A stretch of DNA of 64,000 nucleotides from Candidatus Scybalocola faecigallinarum (GTDB taxonomy: Bacteria > Bacillota > Clostridia > Lachnospirales > Lachnospiraceae), in assembly GCA_018711005.1 (NCBI GenBank), contig DVIT01000007.1, positions 17,802 to 81,801 of the forward strand. Reading direction: 5' to 3'. Below the pieces are notes generated by a model that searched no databases, was not told where the DNA came from, and saw only the letters and a program-made list of their open reading frames with translations. The position numbers and the translations under genes are program-made. This document shows positions 22,563 through 31,821 of the stretch, piece after piece. Numbering within the stretch: position 1 is the stretch's first letter; every line of letters starts with the position of its first letter.

Positions 22563-24572
22563 ATGAAACAACACCCCAACTTATATCAGCGCCAAAGAAA
22601 TAATATCGCTCTGCTCACAGAAACATTATCCATCGCATCGCAGGGAAAGTATTTCGTCAACGGCAAGGAAATCCCATTAAAATATGACCAAAAACGCCTT
22701 TCAGACGCTATCGTCATAGCACCTGCACAGGTTCAAAAAAACCGGGATCAGATCACGGAAATGATCACCCTTCCTGCCAATGCCGCGCCCGGCCCTTTCA
22801 CCATTGAAACGACCGGTGAGGACACCTTCACTGCTGCCCGTCGGCTCAGCCGCCAGGGCCAGCCATCATCTCACAAGCAAAAAGTCCTTGTGTTAAACTT
22901 TGCCAATCCTGTCCACCCCGGAGGCGGCGTGCGCCGGGGCGCCAGAGCCCAGGAGGAAGATCTGTGCCGCCAGAGCACTCTTTTACTCTCCCTGGAAAGC
23001 AGCCAGGCAAGCTTTTACTATGCCCTTCACCGTAAACACAACGATTTTCTGGCTTCCGATACGATGATCCTTTCTCCCAACGTGGAAATTATAAGAAATG
23101 CCAACGGCCAGCTTCTTCCCGACGGCACCACAGACGTTGCAGTGCTTACCTGTGCTGCCCCTGTTGCCCGCCATTGCGGCTTTGCCCCAACAGACGAGCG
23201 GCTGCAAAGAATACTCTACCGGCGTATTTCAGGCATCCTGTCCACAGCCATTGTTTACGGCTACCGCTATCTCGTCCTCGGCGCCTGGGGCTGCGGCGCC
23301 TTTGGAAATGATGCAAATATTGTCGCTCAATTATTTGCCCGTGCCTTCCGGGAAATTGAACAAAACTATATTCATGGCAATACGCCTTTTGGCCATGTGT
23401 GCTTTGCAGTTTTAGACCGGACGCCGGATCAGTATAATTTAAAAAGCTTTCGCCACTATTTTCACCAGACAGCCTCTGCCTGCACATCCCGGCCCGATGA
23501 AGCCCGGCAGGGACAGTCCCGCCGGACGAACCAAATCCGGGGCTGCCTTATCGGCGGCGCCGCCGGCGATGCCCTGGGCTATCCGGTGGAATTTATATCC
23601 AGAAGCCAGATCCTTAACCGCTACGGCAGCAGCGGCATTACTCAATATGAATATGATCCCCAACAGGGAACAGCCATTATTTCCGATGATACCCAAATGA
23701 CGCTGTTCACAGCTGAGGGTCTGATCCGCAGCCGCAGCAAAAACCAGGCCGGCGGTGCAGATGGGCACAACAGCCTTTGCTCCAGTATTTATCAGGCCTA
23801 CAAAGACTGGCTTTTCACCCAGACCGGTTCCATGGATGCAAAGACGCTGAAAGATCATGACAGCCGCCTGCTTCAGGTTCCCCAGCTTTGGGCATGGCGG
23901 GCGCCGGGCAATACATGTCTGGATGCCCTGCGTCAGGAAACCCTGGGCACACCGGAACAGCCGATCAATAACAGCAAGGGCTGCGGCGGCGTTATGCGGG
24001 TTGCTCCAATCGCCCTGTATTTTGATCCTTCTGTACCTGTTGAAGATGTTGACAGGCTTGGCGCCGCGGCCGCAGCCATTACACACGGCCATCCCTTAGG
24101 GTATATTCCTGCTGCCGCGCTGGTCCATATGATCCGGCGTATTGTTTTCGGGGGATGCACTCTTGGAAATACCCTGGAAGCCATTACCGCAGAAATGCGC
24201 AAAACCATGTGGGACCTTTATCCGGCAAATCCCTATATCCAACGCTTTTTCCAGCTTGTGGACAAGGCCGTGGAATTTTCAAAAAACACCCTGCCGGATC
24301 ACGTAAACATTGCCGCCCTTGGCGGGGGCTGGGTGGCAGAAGAAACCTTTGCCATTGCCCTTTATTGCTGCCTGAAATATCAAAATGACTTCTCAAAAGC
24401 CCTGATCGTCTCCGTCAACCATGGCGGCGACAGCGATTCCACCGGAGCTGTCACCGGAAATATCCTTGGCGCCCGGATCGGATATGAAGCCATCCCAAAA
24501 CAGTGGAAAGACAGGCTGGAGCTGGAACAGCTCATTGTGGAAATGGGGGATAGGCTGGGGGAAGCGGAATGA
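22563..24572 (+). CDS. PARG-like macrodomain fused to ADP-ribosylglycohydrolase
   Basis: About 669 residues joining two unrelated ADP-ribose hydrolases. Residues ~1-310 are a TIGR02452-type (bacterial PARG-like) macrodomain with the signature NPVHPGGGVRRGARAQEEDL, which contains the catalytic QEE. After a basic, Ser-rich linker (~315-328), residues ~330-665 are a DraG/ARH fold. It has IRGCLIGGAAGDALGYPVEF, the metal-binding ISDDTQMTLFTAEG and the second site NHGGDSDSTGAVTGN. Both active sites look intact. The frame opens earlier at 22446, but GGAGG at 22545 best fits the ATG at 22563. The protein should remove ADP-ribose from proteins or nucleic acids. No ADP-ribosyltransferase gene lies nearby. 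Confidence 0.9.
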   Translation: MKQHPNLYQRQRNNIALLTETLSIASQGKYFVNGKEIPLKYDQKRLSDAIVIAPAQVQKNRDQITEMITLPANAAPGPFTIETTGEDTFTAARRLSRQGQPSSHKQKVLVLNFANPVHPGGGVRRGARAQEEDLCRQSTLLLSLESSQASFYYALHRKHNDFLASDTMILSPNVEIIRNANGQLLPDGTTDVAVLTCAAPVARHCGFAPTDERLQRILYRRISGILSTAIVYGYRYLVLGAWGCGAFGNDANIVAQLFARAFREIEQNYIHGNTPFGHVCFAVLDRTPDQYNLKSFRHYFHQTASACTSRPDEARQGQSRRTNQIRGCLIGGAAGDALGYPVEFISRSQILNRYGSSGITQYEYDPQQGTAIISDDTQMTLFTAEGLIRSRSKNQAGGADGHNSLCSSIYQAYKDWLFTQTGSMDAKTLKDHDSRLLQVPQLWAWRAPGNTCLDALRQETLGTPEQPINNSKGCGGVMRVAPIALYFDPSVPVEDVDRLGAAAAAITHGHPLGYIPAAALVHMIRRIVFGGCTLGNTLEAITAEMRKTMWDLYPANPYIQRFFQLVDKAVEFSKNTLPDHVNIAALGGGWVAEETFAIALYCCLKYQNDFSKALIVSVNHGGDSDSTGAVTGNILGARIGYEAIPKQWKDRLELEQLIVEMGDRLGEAE

Positions 24573-24613
24573 AATCCTACGGCTATTAACAGCGCAATCC
24601 TCCGTGCTTTCAG

Positions 24614-25552
24614 CTACGCTCTCCTCATCTCCTCGATCTTAGCAAACACCCCGGTCTCATATTCCGTAGTTTCCGGGGCAATGTGGTGCATTAAAAATGT
24701 TTTTGCCATGGGCAGCCACTGGGCGCAGGCGTGGGCCTTGTCCTGCCGGTAAGGCTGGATAAGGTTTCTGCCCAGGGAAAAACCATGATCCCCGTATTCA
24801 AACATATGAAGCTCATAAGGGATTCCCTGTTCCTGAAGCTTCACTGCCAAAGCCAGGGCGTTCTGCGCTGTCACAAGGCCGTCATCTCTTGCCGCAGCAA
24901 TAAACACCGGCACTGTATGCTCTGACACATAATAGGCCGGGCTGTATTTTTTCTGAAGTTCTTCATCGGGATCTGCTGTGCCAAAAACATGGGTATTCAT
25001 GTCCACATTTCCCAATGGGGACGGATGGCTCTTGCGAAACGCCTCCTGGACCACATAGTCTGCCACCGGATAAATAAGCATGGCTGTCAACGGCTTAAAC
25101 ACTTCCGGGGCTTCGTGGAAAAATTCCGAAAGCACCGGCGTGTACCAGGCAGTGGCATACATACCGCAAAGATGGCCTCCGGCAGAAAAACCTATTATAG
25201 AAATCTTATCTACATCCACTTCCCATTCCCGTGCATGCTCCCGAATGGTCAGTATGGCTTTCCCAAGATCCCGCACCTGAGCCGGGAAAAGGGTCTTTTC
25301 CAAAGGCGCCGTGGCTGCCACACTATATTCCAGGACAAATGCCTGGTAGCCGTCCATTGCAAAGGCCATCGCCACCGGATCCCCTTCATCGCCGTGACGC
25401 GGGCAGGTATTGTAGCCGCCGCCAGGGCATACGATCACTGCCGGACGCACCAGGGGCATGGGCATGATCTCCGGGGTTTTAGATACAAATGTGGTCAAAG
25501 TTACATCATCTCTGTCGTCCCATAAACTTAATGTTTCAATCTGCATATGCAT
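24614..25552 (-). CDS. alpha/beta hydrolase, sugar-ester esterase type
   Basis: 312 residues of the BD-FAE/acetyl-esterase type. Oxyanion strand RPAVIVCPGGGYNTCPRHGD, nucleophile elbow SIIGFSAGGHLCGMYA, acid region AAARDDGLVT and catalytic His in EYGDHGFSLG. There is no signal peptide, so it probably deacylates imported oligosaccharides. AGGAGG precedes the ATG region. It is a paralogue of the hydrolase at 39151 (shared RDDVTLTT opening, PVAMAFA, and Ser-elbow context). It is divergent from an AraC regulator, a likely controller. Confidence 0.85.
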   Translation of the reverse strand: MHMQIETLSLWDDRDDVTLTTFVSKTPEIMPMPLVRPAVIVCPGGGYNTCPRHGDEGDPVAMAFAMDGYQAFVLEYSVAATAPLEKTLFPAQVRDLGKAILTIREHAREWEVDVDKISIIGFSAGGHLCGMYATAWYTPVLSEFFHEAPEVFKPLTAMLIYPVADYVVQEAFRKSHPSPLGNVDMNTHVFGTADPDEELQKKYSPAYYVSEHTVPVFIAAARDDGLVTAQNALALAVKLQEQGIPYELHMFEYGDHGFSLGRNLIQPYRQDKAHACAQWLPMAKTFLMHHIAPETTEYETGVFAKIEEMRRA

Positions 25553-25611
25553 TCCTCCTTATTTGCCTTAAGTATACCTTCTTCCTGTTTCATTTACTTG
25601 TAGATTCATGG

Positions 25612-25617
25612 TATAAT
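25612..25617 (+). promoter_or_regulatory. extended -10 promoter of the AraC gene
   Basis: TGGTATAAT at 25609-25617 is an extended -10 element with only a weak -35. It lies 85 nt before the AraC start, between divergent genes. Confidence 0.45.
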
Positions 25618-25701
25618 TACGACATATAATGTCCTGTGGATCTGTATGCCAAAGATCTGAAAAAAGTATTGGAAATATGGTGTTTTTAAGGAGGTAATGC
25701 C

Positions 25702-26850
25702 ATGATCAGGCCTGAAATCTGTATTGGAGATATAAGAAAATACGCGATTAAATGTCATCAGCAGCATCCGGATATATCTTTAGATTTTTATAATATATAC
25801 CAGCAGCTTATTTTTGAAAAGGGGCGTCAAAACGATCCTAAAGTGCCGGAGTCTGGCAAAGAATATGGCCCTGATAGTGCCCTGATACCGGATTTTATGG
25901 CGTGGGATACCAAGGATCCACAGGCACTGGCCCGGCTTATTGATCAGATCCCCGTATCCGGTGCCAGTGTCACGCCTTTATCCGCTATGCCTCAGATCGA
26001 TCCCAAACTCCCATATGTTAAGGCGGTCCGGCCCTTTTTTATTTCCCGGGAAATGCCCTACATCCATACGTCTCCCCATATTGACGACTGTTTTGTCTTT
26101 TTATATGTTTACGAAGGTTCCTGCCTTTTGGAGCTGGATCACACCGCGCATGAAATGCACCAGGGAGAACTGTGTATTATTTCTCCCCGGGTTATCCGCC
26201 GCCATCTGCTGACGGAAAATGACTTTGTCCTGTGTATTATGGCCGAGAAGCAGCATTTTGAAAATGCTTTCTTAACTCTGCTTGGAAAAGATAATTTTCT
26301 TTCAGAATTTTTCCGCAGGGCTCTTGTGCAAAATGAGCGGGGGCACATGTTTTTTATGATCCCTCCGGACACGGGAATTTGCCAGATCTTTCAGCGGCTG
26401 TTCCAGGAAATTGTCCGGCCGGATTCCTACTCAGACACAGTGTTCAGCCTTTGCCTCAACCTTTTATTCACTCAGATCATCCGCAGCCAGGAGGAAACCT
26501 ACCGGTATTTTTCCCGCACTTCCACTCCGGCAGCATTTGTGGCCATGCCCTACATCCTTCAATATATCCAGGAAAATTTCTCCCAGCTGACCCTTGAAGC
26601 GCTGGCAGACCACTTTCACTATGACAAAAGCTATTTAAGCAAGACAATCCGCCGTTTTACCGGCAAAACTTATACAGAAATCGTCAGTCACTATAAGCTT
26701 GAGCGCGCAGCTCATCTCCTTAAAGAAACCGATGTAAAGATCAGCCGCATTGCCTATGACACCGGCTTTGGAAGCTGTGACCATTTTTCCCGGTGCTTTC
26801 GGAAATATTTCGCCGCAACGCCCCGGGAATACCGGAAAAAATACCGCTGA
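25702..26850 (+). CDS. AraC family transcriptional regulator
   Basis: 382 residues. The N-terminal part includes a cupin-like sensor domain (residues ~115-200, with YEGSCLLELDHTAHEMHQGE and CIISPRVIRRHLL). The C-terminal AraC DNA-binding domain has two helix-turn-helices: LTLEALADHFHYDKSYLSKT, and ISRIAYDTGFGSCDHFSRCF followed by RKYFAATPREYRKKYR. AAGGAGGTAATGCC precedes the ATG. It is divergent from the esterase at 24614. It closely resembles the AraC protein at 56431 in layout and in the Ser-Cys-Tyr cupin region. The likely inducer is a plant oligosaccharide. Confidence 0.88.
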   Translation: MIRPEICIGDIRKYAIKCHQQHPDISLDFYNIYQQLIFEKGRQNDPKVPESGKEYGPDSALIPDFMAWDTKDPQALARLIDQIPVSGASVTPLSAMPQIDPKLPYVKAVRPFFISREMPYIHTSPHIDDCFVFLYVYEGSCLLELDHTAHEMHQGELCIISPRVIRRHLLTENDFVLCIMAEKQHFENAFLTLLGKDNFLSEFFRRALVQNERGHMFFMIPPDTGICQIFQRLFQEIVRPDSYSDTVFSLCLNLLFTQIIRSQEETYRYFSRTSTPAAFVAMPYILQYIQENFSQLTLEALADHFHYDKSYLSKTIRRFTGKTYTEIVSHYKLERAAHLLKETDVKISRIAYDTGFGSCDHFSRCFRKYFAATPREYRKKYR

Positions 26851-26884
26851 CAGCTTTGGCCGCCTGTTTTTGAAGCGCGAGCCG

Positions 26885-27760
26885 TCAGCGGCCGGACATC
26901 CCCTTGCGGTACTCTGTAGGCAGCACATGGTAAATGTCCTTAAATGCTTTTGTAAATTTGCTTTGATTTTCATAGCCCACCTTGCCGGCAATAACGGCGA
27001 TGCTGTCCCCGGTTTCCCGCAGAAGCCTTGCCGCTTCTTTTACCCGGTACGCTTTCATATAAGACGCGATGGGCATGCCGTAAACCGCTTTAAAAACCGT
27101 TTTTAAGGTACATGTATTGATCAGATAACGTTTGGACAGCGCTTCGATCGTAAATCTCTGGTCCAGATGGGTCACTAAAAGCTGGTGTATTTCCCGGATC
27201 ACATCTGCCTGAGCTGACGGCTGCAGGCCCATTTCCCGGTTCTTGGGCATTTCCATCATGGATAAAAACAAAATAAGCTCCTGAACCTTTAGCTTAAAAT
27301 AGGGAAGGCGCACCTGATCCGGCAGGTCATAAAGCTCTGAAAAAATATGCTCGATCTTGTCGCTGGCCGCCATGGCAACCGGACGGCCCTCAGGGAAAAA
27401 TTTCCTGTAAAGCTGACTGCCGTCGATCCCTGCTTCTTTTAGGATTTCCGGCGTTTCCCGGGTCAAAATATCCAGGTCAATGGCAATGGAAAGCCCCCGA
27501 TGATAGCCTAACGGGAAATTCATTTCAGATCCTGCACAGCAGTCCGACATATGGAGCAGCAGATCTCCCGGCCCCAGATAATACGTCATGCCGTCATTCA
27601 TTTTCCAGCCCATCCGCCCATCTTTGGAATGGTGGATGTGCATAACGCCTTCCTCTGCATGATGGCGGAGACAGCATTTTTCACCCTTGTAATCCCGAAA
27701 GGAAAGCTGTATTCCCGGAAACACAGAGACTTCTTCCACGGCAACTGCAGGTTCATCCAT
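26885..27760 (-). CDS. AraC family regulator linked to metal efflux
   Basis: 291 residues from the ATG at 27760, chosen because AGGAGGTGAGG lies just upstream; the frame is open to 27991 but overlaps the ArsR gene. The N-terminal sensor has a His/Cys-rich stretch KCCLRHHAEEGVMHIHHSKD and DCCAGSEMNF, compatible with metal or redox sensing. The C-terminal AraC domain reads FTIEALSKRYLINTCTLKTV and VIAGKVGYENQSKFTKAFKD. It follows the ArsR gene by 14 nt and is presumably co-transcribed. Such AraC proteins occur beside CadA-type ATPases in Clostridia, but the direct target here is not shown. Confidence 0.85.
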   Translation of the reverse strand: MDEPAVAVEEVSVFPGIQLSFRDYKGEKCCLRHHAEEGVMHIHHSKDGRMGWKMNDGMTYYLGPGDLLLHMSDCCAGSEMNFPLGYHRGLSIAIDLDILTRETPEILKEAGIDGSQLYRKFFPEGRPVAMAASDKIEHIFSELYDLPDQVRLPYFKLKVQELILFLSMMEMPKNREMGLQPSAQADVIREIHQLLVTHLDQRFTIEALSKRYLINTCTLKTVFKAVYGMPIASYMKAYRVKEAARLLRETGDSIAVIAGKVGYENQSKFTKAFKDIYHVLPTEYRKGMSGR

Positions 27761-27774
27761 AGTTCCCTCACCTC

Positions 27775-28137
27775 CTATGAAAGCGGACATGTGATCTCCA
27801 CCAGCTTTTCGATCATGTGATGCAACAGCTGGGCCGCCTGGGTATCTGCCGCTTTGTAGTAAACTTCCTTGCCATCTCTGCGGCTGACAATAAGGCCGCT
27901 GGCCTTCAGCAGCTTCAGATGATGGGAAACTGCCGGGCTGCTCATGCCGACAATGGCCGATATATTGATCACACATTCTTCGCAATGGCACAAAAGCCAG
28001 AAGATCCGTGTCCGGCTTGGATCCCCAAGCTGCTTAAAAATGTCTGAAACGGTCTGAAAATCCTGTGTCTGAGGCATATCGCCCAATATATTTTCAATTT
28101 CCTGCCCATGATCATGAGGTAAATATTCCTGTTCCAT
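27775..28137 (-). CDS. ArsR/SmtB family metal-responsive repressor
   Basis: 120 residues. The winged helix-turn-helix spans ~30-95, with LGDPSRTRIFWLLCHCEEC, INISAIVGMSSPAVSHHLKL and LIVSRRDGKEVYY. The Cys-x-Cys..Cys cluster in LCHCEEC near helix 3, the N-terminal HDHGQE and the C-terminal HHMIEKL are possible metal ligands, as in CadC/CzrA-type sensors. It is divergent from the HMA protein and P1B ATPase genes. The palindrome GATTAAA-N6-TTTAATC at 28366-28385 covers their expected transcription start, so it should repress them until zinc, cadmium or lead binds. Confidence 0.9.
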   Translation of the reverse strand: MEQEYLPHDHGQEIENILGDMPQTQDFQTVSDIFKQLGDPSRTRIFWLLCHCEECVINISAIVGMSSPAVSHHLKLLKASGLIVSRRDGKEVYYKAADTQAAQLLHHMIEKLVEITCPLS

Positions 28138-28325
28138 AGTCTGTTCCTCCTTGCTATGCCTTTAGGATTATCATTTATTCTATAGTTTATCATACAGCAG
28201 TGGATTTGCAAACCGTTCCTCTACGCCCATTTAAACAGCAGTAACTGTTCATCCAGCTGCCACAAGCCCCTTCGCTCCATTTAGAAATCTTTTTCGCCCA
28301 AACAGAAGGATTTGACCAAAACAGC

Positions 28326-28385
28326 TTGACTTCCTTGAGTAAAGCGGCTATAGTATAAGCATAATGATTAAACAATTATTTAATC
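28326..28385 (+). promoter_or_regulatory. promoter and ArsR-type operator of metal-efflux genes
   Basis: TTGACT (28326-28331), 17 bp, TATAGT (28349-28354). Just downstream, GATTAAA (28366-28372) and TTTAATC (28379-28385) form an inverted repeat with a 6-bp centre at the likely transcription start. A second half overlaps as TTTAATCGTTTAAA (28379-28392). Confidence 0.75.
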
Positions 28386-28470
28386 GTTTAAAAGCGTTGT
28401 GACATGAAAGTCAGCCAAAAACCGCCTGCAAAAGCGGATCTTAAGAATTATTGAGAGGAGCGTATTTATT

Positions 28471-28689
28471 ATGAAAAAGACTTATGAAATCGATGTAGAC
28501 TGTGCAAACTGTGCTAATAAAATGGAAGATGCCGCAAAGCGTACCGATGGTGTTAAAGATGCCACAGTAAACTTTATGGCTCTGAAAATGATCGTTGAAT
28601 TTGAAGATGGCCAGGATCCCAAAGCTGTTATGAAAAATGTTCTTAAAAACTGCAAAAAGGTTGAAGACGACTGCGAAATCTATCTTTAA
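28471..28689 (+). CDS. free-standing heavy-metal-associated (HMA) domain protein
   Basis: 72 residues, one ferredoxin-like HMA domain. The metal site is DVDCANCANKMEDA, where CxNC (Cys-Ala-Asn-Cys) replaces the copper-type MxCxxC. The DCANC form resembles the N-terminal domain of ZntA/CadA-type zinc/cadmium ATPases. GAGAGGAG precedes the ATG. The downstream ATPase lacks its own HMA domain, so this small protein probably delivers metal to it or regulates it in trans. Confidence 0.9.
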   Translation: MKKTYEIDVDCANCANKMEDAAKRTDGVKDATVNFMALKMIVEFEDGQDPKAVMKNVLKNCKKVEDDCEIYL

Positions 28690-28743
28690 GGCCAGATCTG
28701 TACAGCACATAAAGGCACCCTGCTTTTAAGGAGGTCAGCGGTT

Positions 28744-30627
28744 ATGAACAAAAAACAAAAAAAGATGCTGATCCGGATCATTGTTGCGGCCGTACTTATG
28801 GTCATTCTGTATTTTATTCCGGTCCAGCGCTATGTCCGCTTTATATTATACCTGATCCCCTATCTGATCGTCGGGTATGATATTTTAAGAAAAGCCTTTA
28901 AAGGCATTATTAACCGTCAGGTCTTTGACGAGAACTTTCTCATGGCTGTCGCAACGATTGGCGCCATGGCTATTGCCGTCTACGAAAACGGCGATTATAC
29001 CGAAGCGATTGCTGTTATGCTGTTTTATCAGATCGGCGAACTGTTCCAAAGCTACGCTGTAGGAAAAAGCCGCCGCAATATCAGCGCCCTGATGGATATT
29101 CGGCCGGATTACGCCAATATTGAAAAAGACGGCAAATTAGAACAGGTCGATCCGGATGAAGTGGCTGTAGGCACAGTGATCGTCGTCCAGCCGGGAGAAA
29201 AAGTTCCCATTGACGGCATTATCGTGGAAGGTGACTCCACATTAAATACAAGCGCCCTTACCGGCGAAAGTCTCCCAAGAGACGCCCGCTGCGGCGATGA
29301 GGTGATCAGCGGCTGCATTAATATGACCGGCGTCCTTAAGATCCGCACCACAAAGGAATTTGGGGAATCCACAGTTTCCAAGATCCTGGAGCTTGTGGAA
29401 AATTCCAGCTCCCGAAAATCAAAGTCCGAAAACTTTATCTCAAAATTTGCTAAATATTATACCCCGGCGGTCTGCTACAGCGCCGTGGCCCTGGCCATCC
29501 TGCCGCCCCTGGTACGCATGCTCTTTCTCGGGCTGCCCGCAGACTGGGGCGTATGGGTCTACCGGGCCCTTACCTTCCTTGTGATCAGCTGCCCATGCGC
29601 GCTGGTCATCAGTATCCCCTTAAGCTTTTTCGCAGGCATCGGCGGGGCCAGCAAGGCCGGTATCCTTGTAAAAGGCTCCAATTATCTGGAAACCTTATCA
29701 AAAACAAAATATGTTGTATTTGATAAAACAGGAACATTGACCCAGGGTGTATTTGAAGTCAATGCCGTTCATCACAACACCATGGAGGAAAAACGGCTGC
29801 TGGAATATGCGGCCCTGGCAGAAAGCGCTTCCTCCCATCCCATAAGTAAAAGTATCCAGCGGGCTTACGGAAAAGAAATCGACCGTTCCCGGGTCAAGGA
29901 TATTAAAGAGATCAGCGGAAATGGCGTCACTGCCATTGTTGACGGCATTCCTGTGGCTGCGGGAAATGATAAGCTGATGAAATCTTTGGAAATTTCCTAT
30001 ATTGATTGCCACCACGTAGGTACCATCATCCACATGGCGATCAACGGAGAATATGCCGGACATATTGTTATTTCGGATATTGTAAAGCCCCATGCCAAAG
30101 AAGCCATCAAAGCATTAAAAGCCTCCGGGATCACAAAAACCATCATGCTCACCGGAGACTCTGCCAAAGTTGCCGATCATGTAGCCCGGGAGCTTGGCGT
30201 GGACGAAGTCCACAGCGAGCTGCTTCCCGGTGATAAAGTCGAACAGGTGGAAAAGCTCCTGGCCTCCAAGCCGGAAAAAGGTAAGCTTGCTTTCGTCGGC
30301 GACGGCATCAACGATGCCCCTGTCCTTTCCCGGGCAGATATTGGTATTGCCATGGGCGCCCTGGGCTCTGATGCAGCCATTGAAGCCGCCGATGTCGTCC
30401 TTATGGATGACGATCCCCTGAAAATTGCCAAGGCCATACGCATTTCCCGGAAATGCCTTCGTATTGTATATGAAAACATTGCCTTTGCCCTGGGCATTAA
30501 GATCATCTGCCTGCTCCTGGGCGCCCTGGGATTTGTCAATATGTGGCTGGCCATCTTTGCCGATGTAGGCGTTATGATCATCGCCGTGCTTAACGCCATC
30601 CGGGCGTTGTTTGTGAAAAAACTTTAA
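28744..30627 (+). CDS. P1B-type heavy-metal translocating ATPase (Zn/Cd/Pb)
   Basis: 627 residues without an N-terminal HMA domain. Actuator loop TGESLPRDA (~174), intramembrane SCPCALVISIPLSFFAG (CPC ~283), phosphorylation site FDKTGTLTQG (~328), HP-type SSHPISKSI, and hinge FVGDGINDAPVLSRADI. The CPC with downstream Ser/Pro pattern and the ArsR partner fit the zinc/cadmium/lead exporters (P1B-2). AAGGAGG precedes the ATG 12 nt upstream. Transcribed with the HMA gene from the ArsR-controlled promoter; its 3' end overlaps the convergent LacI gene by 4 nt. Confidence 0.93.
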   Translation: MNKKQKKMLIRIIVAAVLMVILYFIPVQRYVRFILYLIPYLIVGYDILRKAFKGIINRQVFDENFLMAVATIGAMAIAVYENGDYTEAIAVMLFYQIGELFQSYAVGKSRRNISALMDIRPDYANIEKDGKLEQVDPDEVAVGTVIVVQPGEKVPIDGIIVEGDSTLNTSALTGESLPRDARCGDEVISGCINMTGVLKIRTTKEFGESTVSKILELVENSSSRKSKSENFISKFAKYYTPAVCYSAVALAILPPLVRMLFLGLPADWGVWVYRALTFLVISCPCALVISIPLSFFAGIGGASKAGILVKGSNYLETLSKTKYVVFDKTGTLTQGVFEVNAVHHNTMEEKRLLEYAALAESASSHPISKSIQRAYGKEIDRSRVKDIKEISGNGVTAIVDGIPVAAGNDKLMKSLEISYIDCHHVGTIIHMAINGEYAGHIVISDIVKPHAKEAIKALKASGITKTIMLTGDSAKVADHVARELGVDEVHSELLPGDKVEQVEKLLASKPEKGKLAFVGDGINDAPVLSRADIGIAMGALGSDAAIEAADVVLMDDDPLKIAKAIRISRKCLRIVYENIAFALGIKIICLLLGALGFVNMWLAIFADVGVMIIAVLNAIRALFVKKL

Positions 30628-31649
30628 CAGATATCTCTGTTAAAATGCCCCACAGACTGGCCGGGAATCAGTTTTCCCTGGATAATGACCTGCTGGATTT
30701 GAGTTGTTTTTGCCTGCTCAATCTCGCAGATCAGACGGATTGCTGCTTCCCGGCCAATTTTAGCTGTATCCTGGCGCACTGTAGTCAATCTGGGATAAAG
30801 GAGCTGAGACATACGGATCCCGTCATAACCGGCAATTGAAATATCGTCAGGGATGCGCATCCCTCTTTTTTCAATCTCATTTCTTCCGCCGATCAATGCC
30901 GTATCATCCGGATATAGAATACAGGTCGGAGGCTGCTCCATGTCTAAAAGTTCTCCGGTAAGCGTCTGGGCTTTCCGGGTATCCATATACGCCGCTTCCC
31001 GCACATAGTTCTTAGGGAGATCCAGGCCAAGTACATTCGCAGCATTATAAAAGCTTGCAAGACGATCCTTTGTAACATAGGATGTCTTTTGACCATGAAT
31101 ATAGGCGATCCGGCGATGGCCGCAGCCGTAAACATAGCGCATCAGTGCTTCTATTCCTCCAATATTGTCAGAAAGCACCGCCGTACAATTTTGATGGATA
31201 TAATCCACCGTCACAACAGGCAGATCGCTGTTCATTAATTCAATGACTTCCCGGGAATTAAAATCTCCGCAGACAATGGCCACGCCGTCAAAATTCCGGT
31301 ACTTACAGTGAGCCAGATAAGACATTTTACGGTCATCAAAACAAGTATTAATAAACGTCAGATCATATCCCTGCTTTTCCACCTGTTCTTTTAAGCCGTT
31401 AAGCACCCCGGAAAAATATTCATGGGTAAGGCCACATCCGGCTTCTTCCTCAAAAAGGACTCCAATATTAAACGAACGGCTGGTCTTCAGCGCCCGGGCG
31501 GTTCCGTTAGGAAAATACCCCAACTCCTGTGCTGCCTTTCGAATCCTGGCTTTTGTTTCTTCACTAATGTCTTTCTGATCGCTCAGCGCTTTACTGACCG
31601 TTGCCGTAGAAACGCAGCATTTTTGCGCGATCGTTTTCATCGATACCAT
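30624..31649 (-). CDS. LacI family transcriptional regulator
   Basis: 341 residues. The N-terminal helix-turn-helix MKTIAQKCCVSTATVSKALS with hinge helix RKAAQELGYFPNGTA is followed by a periplasmic-binding-protein-like sensor (residues ~60-335). It contains FDGVAIVCGDF, IAYIHGQKTSYVT and ISIAGYDGIRMSQLLYPRLT. It is divergent from cellobiose phosphorylase, and a palindromic site ACTTAATCGTTTAAGT stands in that promoter. It presumably represses the phosphorylase gene in the absence of cellobiose or a related sugar. Confidence 0.9.
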   Translation of the reverse strand: MVSMKTIAQKCCVSTATVSKALSDQKDISEETKARIRKAAQELGYFPNGTARALKTSRSFNIGVLFEEEAGCGLTHEYFSGVLNGLKEQVEKQGYDLTFINTCFDDRKMSYLAHCKYRNFDGVAIVCGDFNSREVIELMNSDLPVVTVDYIHQNCTAVLSDNIGGIEALMRYVYGCGHRRIAYIHGQKTSYVTKDRLASFYNAANVLGLDLPKNYVREAAYMDTRKAQTLTGELLDMEQPPTCILYPDDTALIGGRNEIEKRGMRIPDDISIAGYDGIRMSQLLYPRLTTVRQDTAKIGREAAIRLICEIEQAKTTQIQQVIIQGKLIPGQSVGHFNRDIC

Positions 31650-31821
31650 AGCTGCCTCTTTTCTATAAAAACGTTATGCTGCGCACAGCGCAGCTGCACC
31701 ACAGAAAGGGAAATATCCCCCGCTCTCTCCATATAGCCGGGATATTCCCCTTGCCCTATCATTTTCGTCTTTTAAGTATACCTCCGGAAATATAAATATA
31801 CAAGGAATTTCAAAATTCATA

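Noticed and set aside
23439..24092. 217-codon frame antisense to the PARG-ARH gene
   Set aside because: A codon-bias shadow of a GC-rich gene, without start signals.
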